Under the pieces are notes generated by a model, which saw only the letters and a list, made by a program, of their open reading frames with translations, made no database searches and was not told the origin of the DNA. From Pseudomonas japonica (GTDB lineage Bacteria; Pseudomonadota; Gammaproteobacteria; Pseudomonadales; Pseudomonadaceae), in assembly GCF_013522925.1 (NCBI RefSeq), contig NZ_JAAMQU010000016.1:1-64000 (forward strand): DNA of 64,000 bases, in the 5' to 3' direction. Below are positions 52,724 to 59,794 of the stretch, in pieces. The translations under genes and the position numbers were made by a program. How positions within the stretch are numbered: position 1 is the stretch's first letter; each line of letters starts with the position of its first letter.

Positions 52724-53118
52724 TGGGCGCCCCGCAGCGCGTCGACACGGCGAAAGGTTTCATAAAGGCTGATGAATGAACCCGTGGACATCACGTCCAG
52801 AGGCGCCTGCCCATTGAAGAAATCATTGTCATTCTTCAGGGAAGGAAAGCCGTACACGTTTTCAGGGTTGTCGAAAATCGTGCGCAGCGCCGCGTGTATG
52901 TTGAGGATGAGACTGATACGCGCGAATTGATCGCTGTCCAGGCTTACAGTGCGATCCTGATCTTTGGCGCGCGCATAAGTGCTACGTGATATCCGCAGGG
53001 TGTTTTCGATTTGGCGGGTAGTGGCTTTCCACCGTTCCATGATGGTCACCGCTGTGCGCAACGCGACTGCCCCCGCGTCCTTGGTCGAAAGTGCATGTGC
53101 GTTGATAGGCTGGCTCAT
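52717..53118 (-). CDS. Xre/MbcA/ParS-type antitoxin
   Basis: 133 residues. The N-terminal half (about 10-65) is a helix-turn-helix domain (MERWKATTRQIENTLRISRSTYARAKD), and the C-terminal half (about 65-133) is the MbcA/ParS/Xre toxin-binding domain with IHAALRTIFDNPENVYGFPSLKNDNDFFNG and the closing GSFISLYETFRRVDALRGAQW, which plugs the RES active site in known structures. It should both neutralise the toxin and repress the operon. Its start is the ATG at 53118; two TCTGTAGA repeats lie directly upstream. Confidence 0.85.
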   Translation of the reverse strand: MSQPINAHALSTKDAGAVALRTAVTIMERWKATTRQIENTLRISRSTYARAKDQDRTVSLDSDQFARISLILNIHAALRTIFDNPENVYGFPSLKNDNDFFNGQAPLDVMSTGSFISLYETFRRVDALRGAQW

Positions 53119-53137
53119 CAGGATCTCACGCGATTAA

Positions 53138-53174
53138 TCTGTAGACGCAAAACTATAGTATTTGGGTCTGTAGA
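53138..53174 (-). promoter_or_regulatory. Repeat pair in the promoter of the toxin-antitoxin operon
   Basis: TCTGTAGA occurs exactly at 53138-53145 and 53167-53174, with centres 29 bases apart. Each has palindromic arms (TCT/AGA). Between them on the minus strand lies a TATAGT -10-like element (53153-53158), so a regulator bound at both copies would straddle the promoter. The likely binder is the Xre antitoxin. Confidence 0.55.
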
Positions 53175-53310
53175 TCAACTCTCTTGCAGTTTTCTGCTTA
53201 AACGTCGCACGTTGTCCGCCTGCACGGTTCCAAAGTTCTGATAGCGCACATAAACCTGAAGGTTGTGCATGAGCATCGATCCCAACCGAGGACAAGGAGC
53301 GCGTGCGCCC

Positions 53311-53742
53311 ATGAGCAGGACCATTACGGCCCAAGATCTGAACCTGACCCTGCACAATAACGACGAAGCCAGCCTGTTCAAGTGGCTGATCGCCAGTTTC
53401 CTGATGGGCAAGCGTATCCGCGCCGAGATTGCCGCCCAGGCGTATCAAGTAATCGTGGACAAGCATCAGCGCGATACACCGCGCAAGCTCGCCCATTGCC
53501 GTCATGGCGATCTGGTGGCCATGCTTGGCGAGGCGGGCTATGCGCGTTATGACGAATCCACTGCCGACCGCCTGGTGGCCTTGGCGCAACAGTTGAACGT
53601 CGAATATGCCGGCAAGGTATTGAACATTCATGAAGCAAGCGCGGATCGTTCGGAGTTCGAACAGCGGCTCCAGGCCTTCAAAGGTATCGGGCCCAAGACG
53701 GTGGAAATCTTCATGCGCGAGGCAGGTAAGGCGTTGTATTAA
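53311..53742 (+). CDS. Helix-hairpin-helix (endonuclease III-like) protein, short form
   Basis: 143 residues from the ATG at 53311 (AAGGAG lies 11 bases upstream; in-frame ATG 53269 and TTG 53263 would lengthen it). The fold looks like the N-terminal part of HhH-GPD DNA glycosylases: helices with WLIASFLMGKRIRAEIAAQAY, then LNVEYAGKVLN and a clear helix-hairpin-helix QAFKGIGPKTVEIFMREAG at the C-terminus. It stops there, so the catalytic Asp of the GPD motif and the iron-sulfur cysteines of endonuclease III are absent. It may bind DNA without cutting, or be a remnant. It stands alone. Confidence 0.7.
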   Translation: MSRTITAQDLNLTLHNNDEASLFKWLIASFLMGKRIRAEIAAQAYQVIVDKHQRDTPRKLAHCRHGDLVAMLGEAGYARYDESTADRLVALAQQLNVEYAGKVLNIHEASADRSEFEQRLQAFKGIGPKTVEIFMREAGKALY

Positions 53743-53862
53743 AGCGCGCGGGCGGCCAATGGGGCTTGCTGTCAGGCTTGCCCGCCTCCCTTCGGCGACC
53801 CAAGGGTAGTATCATTCGCGCCCGTTTTTTCGAACACCCGCGTAGAACACAAGGATCGTAGA

Positions 53863-56028
53863 ATGCGCACGCGTTTCCTCACCTCAGCGGCTTTTTTTCT
53901 GGGTGCCATGGTGTGTACCCAGGCTCAAGCCAGTGGCGACGATAGCTGTTATCCCGACTGGTCGCTGGCGGCACGTTCGCCAGACACCTGTAACAACGTT
54001 CCCTTCCTGGCCCCCGGGAACGATAGCCGGGTCAACCTGCGCCTGTTACTGGCTGACCGCGGCTTGTTGGAGATGGCGCCCAGCGACCTGAGCGAAGACG
54101 AGATCTCGGAAGGTTATGGCCCGGTGCCGTTCGGTCTGGCTCGGCTTCAAGCTCCCGGTATAGCCGAAGAGCAGGGTGATCACAGCGGCACCGCGGCGCT
54201 CAATGAGCTATTGCAGAACCTGGGGCTGGAACGGGAGAACCTGGAAACCGCCGGCGGTGCATTCCTTGAGGGGGAGGGCAGCCGCTGCCGGAGTAACACG
54301 GACGACAGCGCGCTGGCGTTCATGCAGCAGATCGTGAACAGCACACAACTGACCCAGCCCGAGCGCCGCGCCTTGGCCCGCACCCGGATGCAGTTGCTCG
54401 AAGCCTGCAGCTGGGCCCCCCAGCAAATAGCCGACCTGTTGCCGAAAGGTTCAGCATCCGCTGAAGCCGAAGCCTTCGCGACCTACCTGCGGGCGGCGGC
54501 AGATTTCTACAGTGGCCGCTTCAGTGAGGCGCACACTGGCTTCATGGCCCTGGTGGCCAATCCCCAGCCATGGTTGAAGGAAGTGAGCAGCTACATGGTT
54601 GCGCGCGTTCAACTCAATGCCGCGCAGGAAGGCGCGTTCGATGAGTATGGCAGCCTGAAGCAAAGGGCTGGCGCTCAGTCTTATGCCGCCGCGGAGCAGG
54701 CCCTGCAAGGCTACTTGAGCGTCTACCCGGACGGCAGCTACGCCGCCTCCGCCAAAGGCTTGGTGCGGCGCGTACATTGGTTGGCCGGCGAAAAGGCCAA
54801 GCTTGCCGGCGACTATGCCGCGCAGCTCACGGCGCCCGCCGCAGCGCAACGCAATGTGTCGCTCGAAGCGTTGATTCAGGAAATCGACACCAAGCTTCTC
54901 CCCTCCAGAGACCAGGATTTGCCGGCGCCGCTATTGGCCGCAGTGAATGACCTGATGGGCATGCGTGCTGATGATTCACGCAAGCTTACCCGCGAGCAAT
55001 TGCTGTCACAGCGCGACGTGCTGGAACAAGTGCCTGGCCTGTTCGAGTACCTTCAGGCAGCGTTCGCGTTTTACACGGACCACGATCCCGCAGCAGCTAT
55101 CGAGCGACTGCCCACGCAGATGCCAGCGCAGCTCGATTACCTCGCGTTCAGCCAGCAGGCCCTGCGCGGCCTGGCCCTTGAAGCCAAGGGTGAAGGGGGC
55201 GCCGCACAGGCGCTGTGGCTCCAATTGATACCCTTGGCACGTCAGCCGCTGCAACGGGAAATGCTCGAACTCGCGCTGGCCATGAGCTATGAGCGGGACG
55301 GTGGGTTGGCCAAGGTATTTGCCAGTGACTCCCCAATCAGGTCGGAGCAGGTGCGCTTGATACTACTGGGCAAGGTTGCCGACGCGCCGCTGCTGCGCCA
55401 ACAAGCCACGCAAGGTATCAGCGAGAAAGAGAAAGCCACGGCACGGTTCGCACTGTTGTACAAGGACCTGTTTCGTGGCGAATACGCGGCGTTTCTCGAT
55501 GACATGGCCGCTTCGCCGGAAGCACTGGCGCAGGTCAAGCTCGACAGTAGCCTGGGCTATGTCTACGGCAAAAGCTATACGTTGGACCTGTTTCAGTGGT
55601 CGGGCGAAAAAGCCGACGCCGGGTACGCCTGCCCGAGCGTGGCCGAGACCGCCGCTATGCTGAAGGTGCGCGCCGATGATCCCAAAGGGTTGAACTGCCT
55701 TGGCGAATTGGTGCTGCGCAACGGGTTGGACGGCATGCCGCTGGACCAACGCCCGGAGGCAGACCACCTCGGCGGCACGGAGCCAGGATTCAAAGGCAGA
55801 GTGTTCTCCAGGCTGGAGGCGTATCGGGCCGTCATTGCGAACGCACAGGCCAGCCGGGAGGACAAAGCCTATGCATTGTACCGTGCGATCAATTGCTATG
55901 GACCGTCCGGCTATAACGGCTGCGGCGGTGAAGACGTGAATCAGCCGGTGCGCAAGGCGTGGTTCAAGCAACTGAAAACGACCTACGGCAACACCCGTTG
56001 GGGCAAGTCCCAGCAGTATTACTGGTAA
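53863..56028 (+). CDS. Uncharacterised periplasmic, helical-repeat protein
   Basis: 721 residues with a signal peptide (about 1-23, ending TQAQA). The mature protein is almost all helical with TPR-like spacing: FATYLRAAADFYSGRFSEAHTGF (about 205-227), QSYAAAEQALQGYLSVYPDGSYAASAKG (about 272-299), LDYLAFSQQALRGLALEAKG and EKATARFALLYKDLFRGEYAAFL. Cysteines occur in DDSCYPDW/PDTCNN near the N-terminus and CPSVAE, LNCLGE, INCYGPSGYNGCGG near the C-terminus, possible disulfides. The nearest comparison is with YfiO/BamD-like or tetratricopeptide periplasmic proteins, but no function can be named. Its stop codon overlaps the ATG of the DUF3142 gene (TAATG). Confidence 0.8.
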   Translation: MRTRFLTSAAFFLGAMVCTQAQASGDDSCYPDWSLAARSPDTCNNVPFLAPGNDSRVNLRLLLADRGLLEMAPSDLSEDEISEGYGPVPFGLARLQAPGIAEEQGDHSGTAALNELLQNLGLERENLETAGGAFLEGEGSRCRSNTDDSALAFMQQIVNSTQLTQPERRALARTRMQLLEACSWAPQQIADLLPKGSASAEAEAFATYLRAAADFYSGRFSEAHTGFMALVANPQPWLKEVSSYMVARVQLNAAQEGAFDEYGSLKQRAGAQSYAAAEQALQGYLSVYPDGSYAASAKGLVRRVHWLAGEKAKLAGDYAAQLTAPAAAQRNVSLEALIQEIDTKLLPSRDQDLPAPLLAAVNDLMGMRADDSRKLTREQLLSQRDVLEQVPGLFEYLQAAFAFYTDHDPAAAIERLPTQMPAQLDYLAFSQQALRGLALEAKGEGGAAQALWLQLIPLARQPLQREMLELALAMSYERDGGLAKVFASDSPIRSEQVRLILLGKVADAPLLRQQATQGISEKEKATARFALLYKDLFRGEYAAFLDDMAASPEALAQVKLDSSLGYVYGKSYTLDLFQWSGEKADAGYACPSVAETAAMLKVRADDPKGLNCLGELVLRNGLDGMPLDQRPEADHLGGTEPGFKGRVFSRLEAYRAVIANAQASREDKAYALYRAINCYGPSGYNGCGGEDVNQPVRKAWFKQLKTTYGNTRWGKSQQYYW

Positions 56029-56741
56029 TGGCCAGGCAGCTCTGGCCCTGGCTGCTTTGCCTGTTAAGCGGTAGCTGCATCGCCGCGCCGGTGAATGCTG
56101 GCGACCACGATGCGTTCTGGCTGTGGAGCGGCGTGAACGCCCAGGCGGTGCTCGCTCAGGCCAGTACGCTGTATGTGCTGCAAGGCCAGATAACGGCGCC
56201 GCACGATGAGCGCCAACCTGTAGCGTTCATTGCCCAGGGCATGAGCGTCACCCGACTACCGCAGCCGCGGGTGTGGATCGTGTACCGGGCTCACACGCTT
56301 CGCTGGCCGGAGTCGGTGTATCGCAAGCTCCTGGGCCAGGTGCAACGTTGGCAGGCTGCGGGAAGCACCATCGTGGGGGTGCAGATCGACTTCGACGCGC
56401 GCACGCGCTACCTCAATGAGTACGTGGCCTTTCTGAAAAACCTGCGCCAGCGCCTGCCAGTGCACTACAAGTTGAGCATCACCGGCCTGCTGGACTGGAG
56501 CAGCAACGCCAGCCCCGAATCCATCAGGGAGCTGAACGGCGTGGTCGACGAAGTGGTGGTGCAAACCTATCAAGGTCGGCGAAGCATTCCAGACTATGGC
56601 GCCTACCTACCGCGCCTGAGTCGGTTGGGTTTACCGTTCAGGATCGGCCTGATTCAGGGCGGGGAATGGCAAGCGCCTGCCTGGCTGAGCGAGACGCCAG
56701 GGTTCCTGGGCTACGTAGTGTTTCTGCTGAACCCTCCCTGA
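56028..56741 (+). CDS. DUF3142-family exported protein, TIM-barrel hydrolase-like
   Basis: 237 residues from the ATG at 56028, which shares a base with the stop of the upstream gene. A signal sequence (about 1-20, MARQLWPWLLCLLSGSCIAA) has a Cys near its end (SGSC) that could be lipidated, though the lipobox is imperfect. The rest follows a beta/alpha pattern with VGVQIDFDARTRYLNEYVAFLKNLR (about 114-138), LSITGLLDWSS, VDEVVVQTYQGR and PFRIGLIQGG. The acidic VQIDFDA strand end is like the active site strand of GH18/GH-type barrels. DUF3142 has no established function. It works most likely with the preceding periplasmic protein. Confidence 0.8.
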   Translation: MARQLWPWLLCLLSGSCIAAPVNAGDHDAFWLWSGVNAQAVLAQASTLYVLQGQITAPHDERQPVAFIAQGMSVTRLPQPRVWIVYRAHTLRWPESVYRKLLGQVQRWQAAGSTIVGVQIDFDARTRYLNEYVAFLKNLRQRLPVHYKLSITGLLDWSSNASPESIRELNGVVDEVVVQTYQGRRSIPDYGAYLPRLSRLGLPFRIGLIQGGEWQAPAWLSETPGFLGYVVFLLNPP

Positions 56742-56757
56742 CCGGAGGCGATCAGCG

Positions 56758-57084
56758 CTATGCGCACTCCCTCGCCACCCGTGCAAACCCCGGCGAGAGC
56801 AGGCTGCGCTCGTACACGAACACCTTCCCACCCTCTGCGGCCTTGTAAGCGTCGATCACGTTATCGGCGGCAATCGAGCTGGGTACCACGATTCTGTAAT
56901 TACGCTGGCCCTGGGTAAGGGTAGGGTGGAAAGCATGCTCCTGTAACCGGGGCATGACGCAGGCAGCATAAGCGTCGGGGCTTTTGCTGGTTTGCAGGGC
57001 GAGGGTCGGTTCGTTGGGCGCGGAGGCGCAGCCTGTCAGAGCACCAAGGGCAGCCAGGCTGCAGATAGCGAGTGAAGTACGCAC
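56758..57084 (-). CDS. Small predicted lipoprotein
   Basis: 108 residues from a GTG start with AGGAA at good spacing. A signal peptide with a clear lipobox LTGC (Cys19) is followed by a serine/alanine stretch and a compact domain with YAACVMPRLQEHAFHPTLTQGQRNYRIVVPSS. No Asp at +2 of the lipid cysteine (Ala), so it should go to the outer membrane. The function is not known. It is convergent with the DUF3142 gene, 16 bases apart. Confidence 0.78.
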   Translation of the reverse strand: MRTSLAICSLAALGALTGCASAPNEPTLALQTSKSPDAYAACVMPRLQEHAFHPTLTQGQRNYRIVVPSSIAADNVIDAYKAAEGGKVFVYERSLLSPGFARVARECA

Positions 57085-57222
57085 GGTGTGAATTCCTGGA
57101 TCGTTCCTGGCCGGGAGGGCGCGGTAGGGAGTACCGATATTTTCCCGGGCAGCGGAGCGAAGCGGAATGCATCAAGCGTGATGGTGGGTATTGCCAATAG
57201 CAATAGTGGCAGCCCGCCTGGC

Positions 57223-57579
57223 TTACTCCTTCTTCATCAACCCCGCCAGTGCGGCGAACGGGTTGTGCGTGGCTTTGGCAACGGAAGGCGTGCTCAGGGA
57301 GCCTTCAGTGAAATACTGCTGATCGGTATAGCGGGCGTGCTCGTTGTCATGACAATACAGGCACAGGAGCTCCCAGTTGGAGCCATCCTGCGGGTTATTG
57401 TCGTGATTGTGGTCGCGATGGTGCACGGTGAGTTCGCTGAGGCGCTTGCCGGAAAACTCCCGGGCGCAGCGGCCGCACACGTGGGGGTACATCTTCAGGG
57501 CCTTGTCGCGATAACCGCTTTCGCGCTCGCGCTGGTTGTCGGCGAGGATTCGATCGAGCTTGGAGGTATCGGTGGCCAT
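57223..57579 (-). CDS. yajD: YajD-family HNH nuclease
   Basis: 118 residues from the ATG at 57579 (MATDTSKLDRI). One HNH domain: the zinc cysteines VCGRCAREF (about 35-38) and LCLYCHDNEH, and the catalytic HHRDHNHDNNP (about 54-64). The YajD group starts with ESGYRDKALKMYPHVCGRC and ends in NPFAALAGLMKK, as here. Its substrate is not established. Confidence 0.9.
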   Translation of the reverse strand: MATDTSKLDRILADNQRERESGYRDKALKMYPHVCGRCAREFSGKRLSELTVHHRDHNHDNNPQDGSNWELLCLYCHDNEHARYTDQQYFTEGSLSTPSVAKATHNPFAALAGLMKKE

Positions 57580-57666
57580 GATGCACCCGTGGTCTGTGTG
57601 AGCGGCCATTTTATAGCCCCCGCGCAGGTTGCGCCACGGCCCCGGGCCAATGGTTTGCGCCGAGCA

Positions 57667-57894
57667 TTATTTCTTCTTCTTTCCCTTGAGCGCTTTCAGC
57701 CGTTCGCGCGCCCGTTGCACCACGGCGGCGCGCTCTGGGCGCTTGAGGCGTTTCCATGCTTTGATTTCTTCCTTGGAACGACCACAGCCCCGGCAAACAC
57801 CATCGCTGAGCTTGCACTCCGAGGTGCAGGGGTTTTCGGCGTCTTTGCCCAAGGGGCCTCCAATGCTGTGCTTCGATTGCTCGTAGCGAAGCAT
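57667..57894 (-). CDS. DUF1289 domain protein
   Basis: 75 residues from the ATG at 57894. The family motif with cysteines CTSECKLSDGVCRGCGRSKEEIKAW (about 24-48), probably metal-binding, is followed by a basic tail ending in lysines. DUF1289 proteins are short, cytoplasmic and of unknown role. The start is uncertain: the frame stays open for 18 more codons upstream. Confidence 0.8.
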   Translation of the reverse strand: MLRYEQSKHSIGGPLGKDAENPCTSECKLSDGVCRGCGRSKEEIKAWKRLKRPERAAVVQRARERLKALKGKKKK

Positions 57895-58072
57895 ACCGCG
57901 AAGCGAAGCGTCCCGCCCTGGCCCGGAACAGGTGCGCAAAGCGCACAAGATGCACCTCCGTGGGTCGCCAGGCCGCCAGTGGGGCCTGTGTTCCCGGCTG
58001 CCCTGTCACCTGACCACTTGGTCAGCTTTTTGCTTTACACTAGGCGGGCACAATCAACCTCGCGGACGGATC

Positions 58073-59230
58073 ATGCAAAACCTCAATGTGATAATCGCCG
58101 GTGCAGGCATGGGCGGGCTGAGCGCGGCGATCGCCCTGCGCCAGGCGGGCCATAACGTACACCTCTACGAGCGCGCGGCAGAGTTGGCACCCATCGGCGC
58201 GGCTATTTCCATCTGGCCGAACGGGATGAAGGTACTGCATGCGCTGGGTGTCGGTGAGGCGGTAGAGGCCGTGGCGGGCGATATGCGTGCGATGAGCTAT
58301 TCCACCCATACGGGCGAGCTGTTGACCCGCTTCAGCCTCGACCCGCTCTACCGCCAGGTGCGCCAGCGCGCGTGCCCCATTGCCCGTGCCGAACTGCAAC
58401 GGCTGCTGCTGGAGGCGGCGGGGCCGGAGCATGTCACCCTCGGCGTAGGTTGCGAGGGCTACACCGAATCGCAGGAGGGTGTAAGCGTGCACCTGTCCAC
58501 CGGCGAGTCGGTCCAGGCAGACTTGCTGATTGCTGCGAACGGCACCCACTCGGCGTTGCGCAATACCGTTGCAGGCGAGCGGATCGACCGTCGCTACTGC
58601 GGCTACGTGAACTGGAATGGCCGTATCAGGATGGACGCCGCCTTGAGCGACCGGCATGAATGGGCCCAGTTCGTGGGCGAGCACAAGCGGGTGTCGTTGA
58701 TGCCGATGGGCACCGACGAATTCTACTTCTTCTTCGACGTGCCCTTGCCTGCGGGCACGCCCAACGTGCGCGAGCAATACCGGGAGGAATTACTCGCGCA
58801 CTTTGCCGGCTGGGCCCAACCGGTACAGCAGTTGATCGACCGCCTGGACCCGGCCGGCATTGCCCGGGTAGAGATCCACGACACGCAACGGGTGCCTCAT
58901 CTGGCGAGCCAGCGCGTGGCCTTGCTGGGCGACGCCGCCCATGCCATGACGCCGAATATAGGCCAGGGCGGCTGCCAGGCCATGGAAGACGCCTGGGTGC
59001 TGGCGCGCAGCCTGGAGGGGGCGAGTTCGGTCCAGGCCGGTTTGCAGCGCTACGAGGCGCAGCGCGCCGACCGCGTTGCCAACCTGGTGCTCAAGGCACG
59101 GGAGCGGGCGGCAATCATCCATGGTGAAGACGAGACAGCAACCCAAGCCTGGTACGCCGAGTTGCCAGGGAGTGAAGAGGCGATCATCGCCGGGCTGGTG
59201 AAAACCACCGTGGGCGGGCCTTTGGCATAA
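58073..59230 (+). CDS. FAD-dependent monooxygenase, HpxO (urate hydroxylase)-like
   Basis: 385 residues from the ATG at 58073. The FAD-binding GAGMGGLSAA (about 10-19), a GD motif in LLGDAAHAMTPNIGQGGCQAMEDA (about 282-305), and class A flavin hydroxylase spacing are clear. The RRYCGYVNWNG stretch (about 175-185), FYFFFDVPLPAGTP (about 221-234) and the WYAELPG end match HpxO of Klebsiella, which converts urate to 5-hydroxyisourate. No other urate or allantoin genes are adjacent, so the substrate is inferred from similarity only; other aromatic hydroxylases remain possible. Confidence 0.85.
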   Translation: MQNLNVIIAGAGMGGLSAAIALRQAGHNVHLYERAAELAPIGAAISIWPNGMKVLHALGVGEAVEAVAGDMRAMSYSTHTGELLTRFSLDPLYRQVRQRACPIARAELQRLLLEAAGPEHVTLGVGCEGYTESQEGVSVHLSTGESVQADLLIAANGTHSALRNTVAGERIDRRYCGYVNWNGRIRMDAALSDRHEWAQFVGEHKRVSLMPMGTDEFYFFFDVPLPAGTPNVREQYREELLAHFAGWAQPVQQLIDRLDPAGIARVEIHDTQRVPHLASQRVALLGDAAHAMTPNIGQGGCQAMEDAWVLARSLEGASSVQAGLQRYEAQRADRVANLVLKARERAAIIHGEDETATQAWYAELPGSEEAIIAGLVKTTVGGPLA

Positions 59231-59240
59231 CCCGCCGCAA

Positions 59241-59283
59241 CTTTGGCGCCTGGCTACCGCTGTGCGCCAAGGCCAGGTAGCCA
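59241..59283. other. Interleaved inverted repeats downstream of the HpxO-like gene
   Basis: TTGGCGC (59243-59249) can pair with GCGCCAA (59264-59270), and TGGCTACC (59251-59258) with GGTAGCCA (59276-59283). The two stems are interleaved, so they either exclude each other or fold as an H-type pseudoknot. It lies in the 123-base convergent gap before the NTF2-like gene. No T-tract follows. Confidence 0.55.
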
Positions 59284-59353
59284 ACCCCTTGCGCTGGGCG
59301 ATGGCCACCCACACAAGTGCTCGCATGGCTCGCGCAATGGCGTTTGGGTAGGG

Positions 59354-59764
59354 CTACAGGAACGAGTCGCGAGCAGGGCGCAGTTGTGCCTGGATCGCCG
59401 CCTTGTCGATCACTGACCACACCCGGCGGATCTTGCCCGCTTCGAACTGATAGAACACGTTCTCGAAAAACCGCACACGCTGCCCGTTCACGGCCATCCC
59501 GAACAACTCCCCTGCAGGGGTGCAGTCGAAGGCCAGGCGGCTGGCGATATGGGGCGGCTCGGCAATGAGCAGGGTGGGTTTGAAGCGCAGGTCTGGAATG
59601 GCGGCGAAGTCAGCTTCCAGCATGGCGCGGTAGCCTGCCAGCCCAACGGGGGCATCGTTGTATTCCACCTGGGTGTGAACATGCTCGCCCAGCCTGCCCA
59701 GGTCCCGTTCGTTGAGGCAGGCCAGATAGGCATGGTAGAGCGTAGGCAACTCGTGTTCAGCCAT
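59354..59764 (-). CDS. NTF2-like/SnoaL-type small protein
   Basis: 136 residues. A cone-shaped NTF2-like fold is suggested by LYHAYLACLNERDLGRLGEHVHTQVEYNDAPVGLAGYRAML (start) and FFENVFYQFEAGKIRRVWSVID (end). Members are SnoaL-type cyclases, ketosteroid-isomerase-like proteins and ester cyclases; the FENVFYQFEAGKIRRVWSVIDKAAIQAQL ending is like the ester cyclase group. Catalytic specificity cannot be given. It lies 31 bases downstream of the debranching-type gene on the same strand, with GAGG for a ribosome binding site. Confidence 0.72.
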   Translation of the reverse strand: MAEHELPTLYHAYLACLNERDLGRLGEHVHTQVEYNDAPVGLAGYRAMLEADFAAIPDLRFKPTLLIAEPPHIASRLAFDCTPAGELFGMAVNGQRVRFFENVFYQFEAGKIRRVWSVIDKAAIQAQLRPARDSFL

Positions 59765-59794
59765 GGGTGAACCTCGTTGAATTGGCGAGCCTGT

